Under the pieces are notes generated by a model. That model made no database searches. It saw only the letters and a program-made list of their open reading frames with translations, and was not told where the DNA came from. A stretch of 64,000 bases of DNA from Nocardiopsis ansamitocini (GTDB taxonomy: Bacteria; Actinomycetota; Actinomycetes; Streptosporangiales; Streptosporangiaceae), in contig NZ_BSQG01000006.1 of NCBI RefSeq assembly GCF_030268225.1, positions 1 through 64,000 on the forward strand, given 5' to 3'. Numbering within the stretch: the stretch's first letter is position 1; each line of letters starts with the position of its first letter. Positions 44,393 to 52,697 of the stretch are shown here, one piece after another. The position numbers and the translations under genes are program-made.

Positions 44393-46078
44393 GTGAACGC
44401 GCAGACCGAGAACCGCGAGCCGGGGTCGCAGAAGCCGGCCGAGCCCGCAGTCGGCCACATCGCCCTGGTCGGGGCCGGCCCGGGTGACGCCGATCTGCTC
44501 ACCCTGCGGGGGGCCGCGCTTCTCGCGCGCGCCGATGTCGTCTTCACGCTGCGCGAGCCCGGGCCGGAACTCGCGAAGTACCGGCCGGCGCTGCTGAGCC
44601 ACTGTCGCCCCGACGTCCTGGTCGTGGACGCCGCCGAGTGCGGTGGCGACGCCGACGGGTTGGCTCTGGCACACGCCCGCGACGGTCAGCGCGTGGTCCG
44701 CCTCTACAGCGGGGACCCGCTGCTGGGCTGCCGCGGCGCGGACCTGGCCGCCGCCGCTCGCGCGGCCGATGTCGAGTACGAGATCGTGCCGGGTCTGTCG
44801 GCCGTCACGGCTGTCCCCGCCTACGCCGGGCTCCCGCTGCTGCCCGAGGGAATCGGGGAGCTGCGCGTCCTCAACGCCAAGGAGACCGGTCTCGACTGGG
44901 ACCGCGCGGCGGAGGGAAACGCCACGCTGCTCGTGATGTTCCCCGATGCGTCCGACGACGAGGACCCCGGAGCGGGAGGCCCCGGCTTCGACCGGCTCTG
45001 CAAGACCCTCATCGCAGGCGGACGTCCCGACACCACGCCTGTCGCCGTCACCCGGATGGGGACCACCACCGAGCAGACCACCGTCTCCTCGACGCTGGCG
45101 CGACTCACCGCGGACCTCAAGGCCGCCGACGCCAAGGGGCACACCGTCACCAAGCCGGCCCTCATGGTGGTCGGCGAGGGAGCGCGCCGACAGCGGGAGC
45201 TCTCCTGGTTCGAGACCCGTCCGCTGTTCGGCTGGCGCGTACTCGTCCCGCGTACCCGTGAGCAGGCCGCGAGCCTCTCCGAGCAGCTGCGCGGATACGG
45301 TGCGGTGCCCGAGGAGGTCCCCACCATCTCGGTGGAGCCGCCCCGGACCCCCCAGCAGATGGAGCGGGCCGTGCGCGGCCTGGTCACCGGCCGCTACCAG
45401 TGGGTCGCTTTCACCTCGGTCAACGCGGTCAAGGCCATCCGGGAGCGGTTGGAGGAGTACGGCCTGGACGCACGCGCCTTCGCCGGCGTGCGCGTCGCGG
45501 CCGTGGGCGACCAGACCGCTGCGGCGTTGGTGGCCTTCGGCATCCAGCCCGATCTCGTCCCGCCGGCCCACGACCAGTCCGGTGCCGGACTGGTCGCGGT
45601 GTGGCCTCCTTACGACGCGGAGATCGACCCGATCGAACGCGTCCTGTTGCCGCGTGCCGACATCGCGACCGAGACCCTCGCCGCGGGCGTCGCCGACCTC
45701 GGGTGGGAGGTGGACGACGTCACCGCCTACCGCACCGTGCGCGCCGCGCCGCCGCCCGCCCCGATCCGTGAGGCCATCAAGGGGGGCGGCTTCGACGCGG
45801 TCCTGTTCACCTCCTCCTCCACGGTGCGCAACCTGGTCGGTATCGCCGGGAAACCGCATGCGACCACGGTGATCGCCGTGATTGGTCCGGAGACCGCGAA
45901 GACCGCGGAGGAGTTCGGTCTGCGCGTCGACGTCATCGCACCCAAAACCTCGGTTTCAGCCCTGGCAGAGGCGCTTTCGCAGTACGGTTCCGCACAACGG
46001 AAAGCGGCTGTGGAGGCTGGGAAGCCCGTCCTGCGTCCCAGCCAGAAGCGCCGCGGCCGTCGCCGCAAGACGCTTTGA
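44393..46078 (+). CDS. hemD: fused uroporphyrinogen-III methyltransferase / uroporphyrinogen-III synthase
   Basis: Bifunctional tetrapyrrole enzyme of 561 residues, GTG start after AAGGAG. The N-terminal half (about 15-260) has the SAM-dependent methylase fold with the loop LVGAGPGDADLLTLRGA, SGDPLLGCRG and IVPGLSAVTAVPAYAG; the C-terminal half (about 280-545) is the HemD lobe pair that closes uroporphyrinogen III (WRVLVPRTREQAASLSEQL, VAFTSVNAVKAI, VLFTSSSTVRNLVG). Whether the methylase half is active toward precorrin-2 cannot be judged. This fusion is typical of actinobacterial hem operons. Confidence 0.95.
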   Translation: MNAQTENREPGSQKPAEPAVGHIALVGAGPGDADLLTLRGAALLARADVVFTLREPGPELAKYRPALLSHCRPDVLVVDAAECGGDADGLALAHARDGQRVVRLYSGDPLLGCRGADLAAAARAADVEYEIVPGLSAVTAVPAYAGLPLLPEGIGELRVLNAKETGLDWDRAAEGNATLLVMFPDASDDEDPGAGGPGFDRLCKTLIAGGRPDTTPVAVTRMGTTTEQTTVSSTLARLTADLKAADAKGHTVTKPALMVVGEGARRQRELSWFETRPLFGWRVLVPRTREQAASLSEQLRGYGAVPEEVPTISVEPPRTPQQMERAVRGLVTGRYQWVAFTSVNAVKAIRERLEEYGLDARAFAGVRVAAVGDQTAAALVAFGIQPDLVPPAHDQSGAGLVAVWPPYDAEIDPIERVLLPRADIATETLAAGVADLGWEVDDVTAYRTVRAAPPPAPIREAIKGGGFDAVLFTSSSTVRNLVGIAGKPHATTVIAVIGPETAKTAEEFGLRVDVIAPKTSVSALAEALSQYGSAQRKAAVEAGKPVLRPSQKRRGRRRKTL

Positions 46079-46110
46079 CGCTCCGCGAGCAGTAGTTAAG
46101 GGGTAACGCC

Positions 46111-47094
46111 ATGACCGCCCGTTTCCCGGTGGCCCGTCCGCGCCGGTTGCGCACCACGCCCGCTATGCGGCGCCTGGTCGCACAGACGCGGGTCCACCCC
46201 GGTGAGCTCATCCTGCCGATGTTCGTCAAGGAGGGCATCGAGTCGCCGCACCCGGTGTCGTCCATGCCCGGCGTCTACCAGCACACCCGCGAGAGCCTGC
46301 GAAAGGCAGCCCACGAGGCCGTCGAGGCCGGAGTGGGCGCCATCATGCTGTTCGGCATCCCGGAATTCAAGGACGAGCACGGCTCCTCCGCCGACGATCC
46401 CGCGGGCATCGTGCAGAAGGCATTGCGGGATCTCTCCGCCGACCTCGGCGACGACATCGTGCTCATGGCCGACCTCTGTCTGGACGAGTACACCTCGCAC
46501 GGGCACTGCGGCCTGCTCACCGACTCCGGTGAGGTGGACAACGACGCGACCTTGGAGCGCTACGCCTCCATCGCCTTGGCCCAGGCCGCAGCGGGCGTGC
46601 AGGTGGTCGGCCCCAGCGGAATGATGGACGGCCAGGTCGGCGCGATCCGTACCGCGCTCGACAAGGCCGGCCGTACCGACGTCGCGATCCTCGCCTACGC
46701 CGCCAAGTACTCTTCGGCCTTCTACGGACCCTTCCGCGAGGCAGCCGAGTGTGCACCGCAGTTCGGCGATCGCGCCAGCTATCAGCAGGATCCCGCCAAC
46801 GCGTCGGAGGCACTGCGCGAGGCCGAGTTGGACATCGCCGAGGGTGCGGACATGGTGATGGTCAAACCGGGGCTCGCCTACCTGGACATCGTGGCCAGGA
46901 TCGCCGACTCCGTCCGGGTCCCCGTATCGGCCTACCAGGTCAGCGGGGAGTACGCGATGGTGGAGGCAGCAGCCCAGAACGGGTGGCTGGACCGTGAGCG
47001 GGTCATCCTGGAGACCCTCACCTCCTACCGCCGGGCAGGTGCGGGACAGATCCTCACCTACTGGGCGACCGAGGCAGCGCGCCTGCTCAGGTAA
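46111..47094 (+). CDS. hemB: delta-aminolevulinic acid dehydratase (porphobilinogen synthase)
   Basis: Condenses two aminolevulinates to porphobilinogen. 327 residues. The two active lysines lie in AYAAKYSSAFYGPFRE and MVKPGLAYLDI. The metal region DLCLDEYTSHGHCG has Asp in place of the zinc cysteines, so it is the magnesium-type enzyme. It ends immediately at a terminator stem (47094-47113), the end of the rex-hem operon. Confidence 0.97.
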   Translation: MTARFPVARPRRLRTTPAMRRLVAQTRVHPGELILPMFVKEGIESPHPVSSMPGVYQHTRESLRKAAHEAVEAGVGAIMLFGIPEFKDEHGSSADDPAGIVQKALRDLSADLGDDIVLMADLCLDEYTSHGHCGLLTDSGEVDNDATLERYASIALAQAAAGVQVVGPSGMMDGQVGAIRTALDKAGRTDVAILAYAAKYSSAFYGPFREAAECAPQFGDRASYQQDPANASEALREAELDIAEGADMVMVKPGLAYLDIVARIADSVRVPVSAYQVSGEYAMVEAAAQNGWLDRERVILETLTSYRRAGAGQILTYWATEAARLLR

Positions 47095-47113
47095 CCGGGA
47101 AGCTTCTCCCGGT
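47094..47113 (+). terminator. terminator after hemB
   Basis: ACCGGGA and TCCCGGT flank loop AGCTTC; the stem starts at the last base of the hemB stop codon. No U-run. It marks the end of the conserved haem block. Confidence 0.6.
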
Positions 47114-47233
47114 CGGGCTCCGTCCGAGGTCGGGAGGTGACGAAGAACCGACCACGATGCTCTGTGCACCCGGCCCAGCCGGTTCCACTCACGGAGCGTC
47201 AGCCGACGGGCACGACCGCGAGGGGGATATCCA

Positions 47234-47899
47234 GTGGCCGACGTTTTGAGCGGTAGGCGTAAACGGCGCAAGCGTCAGGAACCGGGCGGCATGCTCGCGT
47301 CGGCCCAGGAGTATGCGGCTCTGGGCTGGCCGGTGTGCCGGGGTGCGTCCCCCGATCGGGTCGGCCCCCGCTCGTGTACCTGCGATCGCATGGGCTGTCC
47401 GGACCCCGGAGTGCACCCGATGTCGGCTGCCTGGGCGACCGAGGCCACCACTGACGCCGCCGTCCTGGAACGCTGGTGGAAGATCGAACCCGACGCCAAC
47501 ATCATCTTGGCGACCGGCCGGGTCTTCGACGTCCTGGACGTCCCCGCCGACACGGGCACGCTCGCCCTGGCCAGGATGGACGCCCATCACGGGTTCGCCC
47601 CGGGGCCGGTCGCCTCGGTGGGCGGTCTGCGCACGCTGTTCTTCGTCGCCACCCGATCACCCGTCGACGAGGACGAGTGGTGGTCCTGCAGTCTGGACTG
47701 CGTCCCCGAGACCGTCGACGACTCGCCCGGTCTGCGCTGGCACTGCCGTGACAGCTATGTTCCGGCCCCGGGGTCGGTTCTTCCCGGCAACGGTGAGGTG
47801 ACCTGGATCCGTTCGGCCTTCGTCCTGGGCGCTACGCCACCGGTCCTGCCGGACCCGATCGCCGCGCTGAGCCTTCTCGCCGACGTCTACGAGGCGTGA
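47234..47899 (+). CDS. prim-pol-like bifunctional primase/polymerase N-terminal-domain protein
   Basis: Protein of 221 residues with the archaeo-eukaryotic primase-like (Prim-Pol) N-terminal pattern known from plasmid and phage proteins: ALGWPVCRGA at the start, WWKIEPDANIILATGRVFDVLDV in the middle, with the acidic residue pair weakened, and the later GSVLPGNGEVTWI segment. No helicase domain follows. It may be a degenerate primase fragment or a nucleotide-binding protein. GTG 47234 start. Confidence 0.6.
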   Translation: MADVLSGRRKRRKRQEPGGMLASAQEYAALGWPVCRGASPDRVGPRSCTCDRMGCPDPGVHPMSAAWATEATTDAAVLERWWKIEPDANIILATGRVFDVLDVPADTGTLALARMDAHHGFAPGPVASVGGLRTLFFVATRSPVDEDEWWSCSLDCVPETVDDSPGLRWHCRDSYVPAPGSVLPGNGEVTWIRSAFVLGATPPVLPDPIAALSLLADVYEA

Positions 47900-48022
47900 T
47901 CCCACTTCTTCGGCGCCGGTGCCCGGCCGCTGCCGAGGGACGATCGTCATGACGCGCGTCGGACACGGCGCTTGCGCGCGTGGCCGCGTGGTCCTGTCCG
48001 CGGAGGCGGGCACACTTGGGGT

Positions 48023-48352
48023 ATGCCTCTCCCCGTGCACTCCCAGCCACCCCTGGTCACTGTCGACGACCCGGTCGTCGAGCACCTGGTGGCCCAGCTC
48101 AGGAGGGTCCGCGAGGACCTCGCCGACGCCCACGGCGCCGTGATCGGCGATGCCCGCGTGGTGCACGCGCTCACCACCCAGATGTGGGCGGGCCTCCCGG
48201 TCCCCGGTGTGGCCTGCCACGCCACCGCCGACCCGTTGCGCCTGCGCGCCGTGTCCGAGCCGGTGACCTGCCGTCGTTGCCGGGCCCGCTCCCACACGGG
48301 TTCCGACCGCATTCCCGGGCAGACCATCCTGGCGGTGGAGGTCGGAAGGTGA
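48023..48352 (+). CDS. small conserved protein with zinc-ribbon-like Cys pair
   Basis: Protein of 109 residues. N-terminal helix-rich part (VVEHLVAQLRRVREDLADAHGAVIGDARVVHALTTQM) and a C-terminal CRRCRARSHTG, which could be half of a zinc-binding knuckle together with the Cys in VACHATAD. No family function recognised. The start ATG 48023 is fair; a longer frame upstream lacks a ribosome site. It is 124 bases after the primase-like gene. Confidence 0.55.
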   Translation: MPLPVHSQPPLVTVDDPVVEHLVAQLRRVREDLADAHGAVIGDARVVHALTTQMWAGLPVPGVACHATADPLRLRAVSEPVTCRRCRARSHTGSDRIPGQTILAVEVGR

Positions 48353-48476
48353 GTCGCCCGCCGGTTCCGTGGCGCGCTCTCCTGGTGGTCCCGGCCTGGT
48401 GAGGCGCAGGGGGCGGTTGCGCCTCCGGCCTGGACTCTCCCCGGGTGACGGCGGCCGGGCGGTGACGTCCGCTGCG

Positions 48477-48884
48477 ATGATGGCCGCCATGCAGATCCCG
48501 TTGCTCCTCGCCGACATCGAGCGTGCCGTGCGCGCCAGTTGGGACGCCGATACGTGCACACCGGATTTTCGGCCGTACTGGAGCAGGGACAATCCGGCCC
48601 GCAACCAGTGCGGTGTGACCGCCCTTGTGCTCAACGACCTGCTCGGCGGTGCGCTGATCCGCGGAGAGGTCCGGGTCGGGGGAGAACAGACGGACTACCA
48701 CTGGTGGAACAGCCTGGGGATGGGGGTGGAGATCGATCTCACCCGCGAACAGTTTCGTTCGGAGGAAGTCGTCACCGGGGGACGCGTCATCCCTCGGCCG
48801 CCCAGAATCACCCGGTTGCGCATGGAGTACGAACTCCTGCACAACCGGGTGGTGGATCGACTCCACAGCGGCCGGCAACGCTAG
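48477..48884 (+). CDS. YunG-family protein
   Basis: Protein of 135 residues resembling Bacillus YunG: NPARNQCGVTALVLNDLLGGALIRGEV, then HWWNSLGMGVEIDLTREQF. The conserved Cys, His and Trp/Asp residues suggest a papain-like or transglutaminase-like core (inference), but no enzymatic activity is established. ATG 48477 is used. It stands alone. Confidence 0.7.
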   Translation: MMAAMQIPLLLADIERAVRASWDADTCTPDFRPYWSRDNPARNQCGVTALVLNDLLGGALIRGEVRVGGEQTDYHWWNSLGMGVEIDLTREQFRSEEVVTGGRVIPRPPRITRLRMEYELLHNRVVDRLHSGRQR

Positions 48885-48999
48885 GAAGGACACCGCCGCT
48901 TCCCCGCCCTCGGCCGGGCGTCCGTCCCGCCCGCGATCGGTATTTCCTGGTCGGGACGGGCCGAGGAGCGAACCGGGAAGGAGTCGGTGTCCGCCGGGG

Positions 49000-49566
49000 C
49001 TACTGCACGGAGGCCTTGATGGTGTTGTCGCCGAACAAGCCCTCAGCGAACTCCACCGAGGCGGGAACGAATGAACCCTTCGCGGTGACCACTCCGGTGG
49101 CGTTCTCGCCGGCGTCGAGCGTGAGGGTGTCGATCTGGCCTTCCGCCATGCCCAGGCCGCCGGCGGTGGAGTGCTTGGTGCCGCTGTCGTCGGTGATGGA
49201 GAACAACAACGGGTTGACCTCCACCGATTCCTCACCGTTGTTGGTCACCGTGACCTGGACGCTCGTGTAGTCGCTGCCGTCGGCGAGAACGCTCGGCACG
49301 AACTCGGCCGCCTGCGCCTCCAGCGTGACCGGGCCCTCCTGTTCCTCGACCGCGTCGTCGGCTGCGCCGTCAGCGGCCGGTTCCACGGACTCCGAGGCCG
49401 AACCGCCGGTGGCCTCGCCGCCGCCACCGCTGGTCAGTGCGGCACCGATACCGCCGATGATCAGAAACAGGACGAGCAGGCCACTGCAACCGAGGCACCC
49501 CCACAGCAGTGGGGACTTCTTCTTGGGCTGACCGCCGGGCTGGGGGTAGGGGGATTGGGGCTGCAA
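49000..49566 (-). CDS. membrane-anchored DUF4352 protein
   Basis: Protein of 188 residues: Pro/Gln-rich cytoplasmic head, one membrane anchor (LLWGCLGCSGLLVLFLIIGGIGAAL) and an extracellular immunoglobulin-like DUF4352/telomeric-repeat-binding-like domain (VTLEAQAAEFVPSVLADGSDY..VEVNPLLFSITDDSGTKH). TTG 49566 is chosen because CAGGAG lies six bases upstream; the long frame to 49671 has no ribosome site. Function unknown. Confidence 0.7.
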   Translation of the reverse strand: MQPQSPYPQPGGQPKKKSPLLWGCLGCSGLLVLFLIIGGIGAALTSGGGGEATGGSASESVEPAADGAADDAVEEQEGPVTLEAQAAEFVPSVLADGSDYTSVQVTVTNNGEESVEVNPLLFSITDDSGTKHSTAGGLGMAEGQIDTLTLDAGENATGVVTAKGSFVPASVEFAEGLFGDNTIKASVQ

Positions 49567-50363
49567 TGGGTTCTCCTGAAGGGGGATGGGGGGCGACGTT
49601 GTGTCGCGCCGACATATCGGACCATAACGGGGCCAAGCGTTAGAAATCTTCCAGTTGCCGGTATCGGTCACCGCTGGAGCTGATCTTCGTCAGATTTTGG
49701 GACGGTGCCACACGCCCTGGTCGGTGTGTCCGGCGCCGAACAACGCCGGGCGGGCACGCGCAAGGGCGCCGTGCCTGCTCAGTGTCCCCGTGCTGTCCAG
49801 GTCAGGCCGCCACGCTGATGGCTTGACGACCCTGCGTGATTGTTGTCGATCGAGCGTCGGCCGGGACCATCGCCCCACGCCGGTGACGAACGTGCGGGAG
49901 TGCCACGCCGGGGCGCGATGCCGACCAACGCGGGCAGTCGCTCCGCCCAGGTCCCTTGCTCACAGGTGGGACGCGCCCGGGGGAGCGCGTCGCCCCGCGT
50001 GGGCCGAAGCACCGGGTCCCAGTCGTCCACGAGGGCCCCGAACGTCGAGGCCGAGGTGGTGCCACTCGTGGGGATCACCCCCGCTTCCTGATCCACCGCG
50101 AAGTCCCCATCGGCCCAGCCTCCGCGAAACAGCGCGACGAGCGGTCCGGCCCCATCGGTCCTGGACGGACGGAGCCCGGGGCCGGCGCCCGCGTGCGCTC
50201 CGCCTCAAGCTGCTGCGGCCAGGAGGATTCGGTATCTCAGCAGGTCAAAGGATCGACGGCGCGTCCTTGGGAGGCCCAGTCCGCCACACGGCCGGAGACC
50301 TCCCCGGCCGCCGGGCCGCAGTTCTACGGGTCGCTCCTCGTCCGTCGCGCCCCTGGAGTTGTC
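49567..50363. other. 797-base gap without a recognisable gene
   Basis: Several open frames run through this stretch on both strands, but none has a known motif, a good ribosome site or a stable codon pattern. It is the longest gap of this kind in the accessory region. It may be a decayed gene, non-coding DNA or a site of past insertion; I see no inverted-repeat ends or transposase remains. Confidence 0.5.
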
Positions 50364-51152
50364 CTAGGGCCGGAGGGCCGCTTCGGCAAGGAACGCCAGC
50401 ACGAGTGGGCTCGCGACGGCACGGAACTCCTCGAAGTAGGCGTGCCGCGCTCCGGGGATCAGTTCGAGCCGGGCGCCGGGGATGCGGTCCGCGATCAGGT
50501 ACGCGTTCGCGGCAGGGTTGAGCAGGTCGTCGGTTCCGTGCACCACCAGGGTGGGTGCCGAGACGGCGGGCAGTGCGTCCCACGCGTCGTGCTGGTTGCT
50601 GGCCACCAGGTGCCGACGTTTGGCGTGTGGCGGCATGTCGGGGTCACCGAGGGTCGGGTAGGGGCCCGGGTGGGTCGCCAGCCAGGCCGGTGTGTACATC
50701 AGTTCGAGCAGGGCCCACCTGGTCGCGGTCGGGTCCGTCCCCGCCAGCGACCTGCGCACCTCGTTGTCGCGTTCGACGCTGTGCCGGCCGCCGGGCGACG
50801 TGCAGCCCAGTACGAGGGAGCGGACCCGGTCGGGATGGCGGGCCGCGAGCTTCTGGGCGACGCGTCCACCCATCGACGTGCCGTAGACGTCAGCCCGTTC
50901 GACACCGAGGTCGTCCAGCACCGCTACCACGTCTTCGGCGAAGCCTTCGGTGCTGTAGGGCGCGTCGGGTTTGTCGCTCTCCCCGGTGCCGCGGTAGTCG
51001 AGCGTGACGGTGCGGTGATCGGGGAAGTCGTCGCGGACGTCGTCCCACCAGTGGTGGTTGTTCGCCTGCCCCGCCAGCAGGACGAGCGGTGCGCCCTCAC
51101 CCCTGGGCTGGTAGGCGATGCGGGTCCCGTCCGGGCTCGTCGCGTGCGGCAC
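50364..51152 (-). CDS. alpha/beta hydrolase
   Basis: Hydrolase of 262 residues starting at GTG 51152 with AAAGGA upstream. The nucleophile elbow GTSMGG has Ser93, the catalytic Asp is in HGTDDLLNP and the His in GARHAYF; the oxyanion region is LAGQANNHHWW. The C-terminal lobe matches esterase/lactonase-like or haloalkane-dehalogenase-like enzymes such as TetR-linked hydrolases. Substrate unknown. Confidence 0.86.
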   Translation of the reverse strand: MPHATSPDGTRIAYQPRGEGAPLVLLAGQANNHHWWDDVRDDFPDHRTVTLDYRGTGESDKPDAPYSTEGFAEDVVAVLDDLGVERADVYGTSMGGRVAQKLAARHPDRVRSLVLGCTSPGGRHSVERDNEVRRSLAGTDPTATRWALLELMYTPAWLATHPGPYPTLGDPDMPPHAKRRHLVASNQHDAWDALPAVSAPTLVVHGTDDLLNPAANAYLIADRIPGARLELIPGARHAYFEEFRAVASPLVLAFLAEAALRP

Positions 51153-51389
51153 AGCTGCGTCCTTTCGGAAGGGGCCGGTGCCGCGCGGTAGGTACCGTCG
51201 GGCCTGTTGCGCGCGGGAGACCGGACACGTGTCGGGTTCCATCGGTACAACACGGCCGCGAGCGGCGCGAACCGGTCCGCCGCGCTTTTCGTGTCCCCGG
51301 GATCTGGCGACAGGGCCCCGTTGTGCCTTCCGGAGGCCGCCGCGTACCGGGGAGGCGACCCGGTGGCCGTCCGTTGGAACCGGCCCCGA

Positions 51390-51956
51390 TCAACTCTCCG
51401 TGAGCCGTTCCCCCGTACCAGCGGTCAGGCGCGCGATCGCGTCGACGGTCAGTGCGCGATCGTGGGGTTCGGTCTCCAGCGCCCGATGGATGACCAGACC
51501 CTCGATCAGCGCGTCCACCTGTCGTGCGGTCAGCGGATCGAAGTGCTGTTCGAGGGCGTTCCTGCTGCGGTGCATCCACGATCGTGTGAGCTGGCGGTAT
51601 GCGGGATCGCGCGCGGCCAGGGTGTAGAGCTCGTGGGTCAGTACGAGGTCGCGCGGTGAGTCCGCGAGGTCCTGGTGGACGAGGTCCGCGACCGCGCGCC
51701 GGGCCTCGTCCGGGGTGGTGGCCGCGAAGAGGCGCTTCTCGAACCGGTCGCTGATCGTGATCGAGAATCGGGTGAAGACCTCGCGCAGCAGCTCGTCCAT
51801 GTTCTCGAAGTGGTAGGTCATGGACCCGAGAGGCACGTCGGCCCGGGCGGCGACCTTGCGGTGTGAGGTCCCTGCGACCCCCACCTCGGCGATCAGCGAG
51901 GTGGCGGCGGCGATGATCCGGTCCCGCCGCTCGGGGTCCACCCGCCTGGTCGCCAC
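51390..51956 (-). CDS. TetR/AcrR-family regulator of the acetyltransferase/MFS locus
   Basis: Regulator of 188 residues, GTG start with AGGAGG five bases upstream inside the acetyltransferase stop region. The helix-turn-helix lies at about 10-55 (DRIIAAATSLIAEVGVAGTSH, then VPLGSMTYHFENMDELL). It is second in an operon with the acetyltransferase (10 bases apart) and likely binds the twin GTACGATCGTAC palindromes between that operon and the MFS gene. Confidence 0.88.
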   Translation of the reverse strand: MATRRVDPERRDRIIAAATSLIAEVGVAGTSHRKVAARADVPLGSMTYHFENMDELLREVFTRFSITISDRFEKRLFAATTPDEARRAVADLVHQDLADSPRDLVLTHELYTLAARDPAYRQLTRSWMHRSRNALEQHFDPLTARQVDALIEGLVIHRALETEPHDRALTVDAIARLTAGTGERLTES

Positions 51957-51965
51957 TGCCGCCTC

Positions 51966-52544
51966 CTAGATCGACCGGATCACCCGTGCCGGGTTGCCGA
52001 CGGCGACCACGTCGGCGGGGATGTCCTTGGTCACGACTGCGCCCGCGCCGACGACGCTGTTGTCCCCGATCGTGACTCCGGGCAGGACGATCACCCCGCC
52101 GCCGAGCCACACGTTGTCGCCGATCACGATCGGCTCGGCTGCCTCAAGTTTGTCACGTCGCTGCTGCGGTTCAACGGGATGCGTGGGCGTCAGCAACTGC
52201 ACGTTCGGGCCGATCTGGCAGTCCTCGCCGATCGTGATCGGCGCGACGTCCAGGGCGGTGAAGTTGAAGTTGATGAAGGTGCGCGCGCCCACGGAGATGT
52301 AGCTGCCGTAGTCCACGGCCAGTGGGGGCCTGATGACGGCCTCCTCACCGAGGAAGCCGAGGAGTTCGACGAGGATCGGGCGCGCGGTTTCGGGGTTCTG
52401 GACAGAGGCGGCCAGATACTCGGCGGCCAGTCGCACGGCCCGCTGCGATTCCCGGGCGATGTCGGGGTCGTCGGCGATGTAGAGGTCGCCGGCGAGCATG
52501 CGTTCACGGTTGGTTCGGGGGTCCCCCGCGAAGTAGTCCTTCAT
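51966..52544 (-). CDS. Maa/LacA-type sugar or maltose O-acetyltransferase
   Basis: Hexapeptide-repeat acetyltransferase of 192 residues using acetyl-CoA. The left-handed beta-helix repeats are clear in the middle and end (TFINFNFTALDVAPITIG, ITIGDNSVVGAGAVVTKD), with the active His in PTHPVE. ATG 52544 sits at the edge of an operator palindrome with no Shine-Dalgarno site, so the mRNA may be leaderless. It shares an operon with the TetR gene and probably modifies a small molecule also exported by the MFS protein (inference). Confidence 0.9.
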   Translation of the reverse strand: MKDYFAGDPRTNRERMLAGDLYIADDPDIARESQRAVRLAAEYLAASVQNPETARPILVELLGFLGEEAVIRPPLAVDYGSYISVGARTFINFNFTALDVAPITIGEDCQIGPNVQLLTPTHPVEPQQRRDKLEAAEPIVIGDNVWLGGGVIVLPGVTIGDNSVVGAGAVVTKDIPADVVAVGNPARVIRSI

Positions 52545-52546
52545 AT

Positions 52547-52579
52547 GTACGATCGTACTCTTCTGACGTACGATCGTAC
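52547..52579. promoter_or_regulatory. twin TetR operators between acetyltransferase and MFS genes
   Basis: GTACGATCGTAC occurs perfectly at 52547-52558 and at 52568-52579, centres 21 bases apart (two helical turns). They sit between the divergent acetyltransferase-tetR operon and the MFS gene, and the first abuts the acetyltransferase ATG. Two dimers on one face of DNA would shut both promoters. Confidence 0.85.
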
Positions 52580-52697
52580 ATTGGAAGTTCGTTTTCCCCG
52601 GGAACCCTCGGAGCCGACGGTCTCCGAGCCGGCTCTTCCCCGTGCCGCCCCTTGCTCGCACGCCCTTTTGTGTCCCCGTGAAGACAGACGCACCCTT

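Noticed and set aside
41721-45859. Large minus-strand frames over rex-hemA-hemC-hemD
   Set aside because: Shadows of well-supported haem genes.
49655-50521. 289-codon plus-strand frame in the gap before the hydrolase
   Set aside because: Arg/Pro/Ser low-complexity translation overlapping the hydrolase shadow; no motif.
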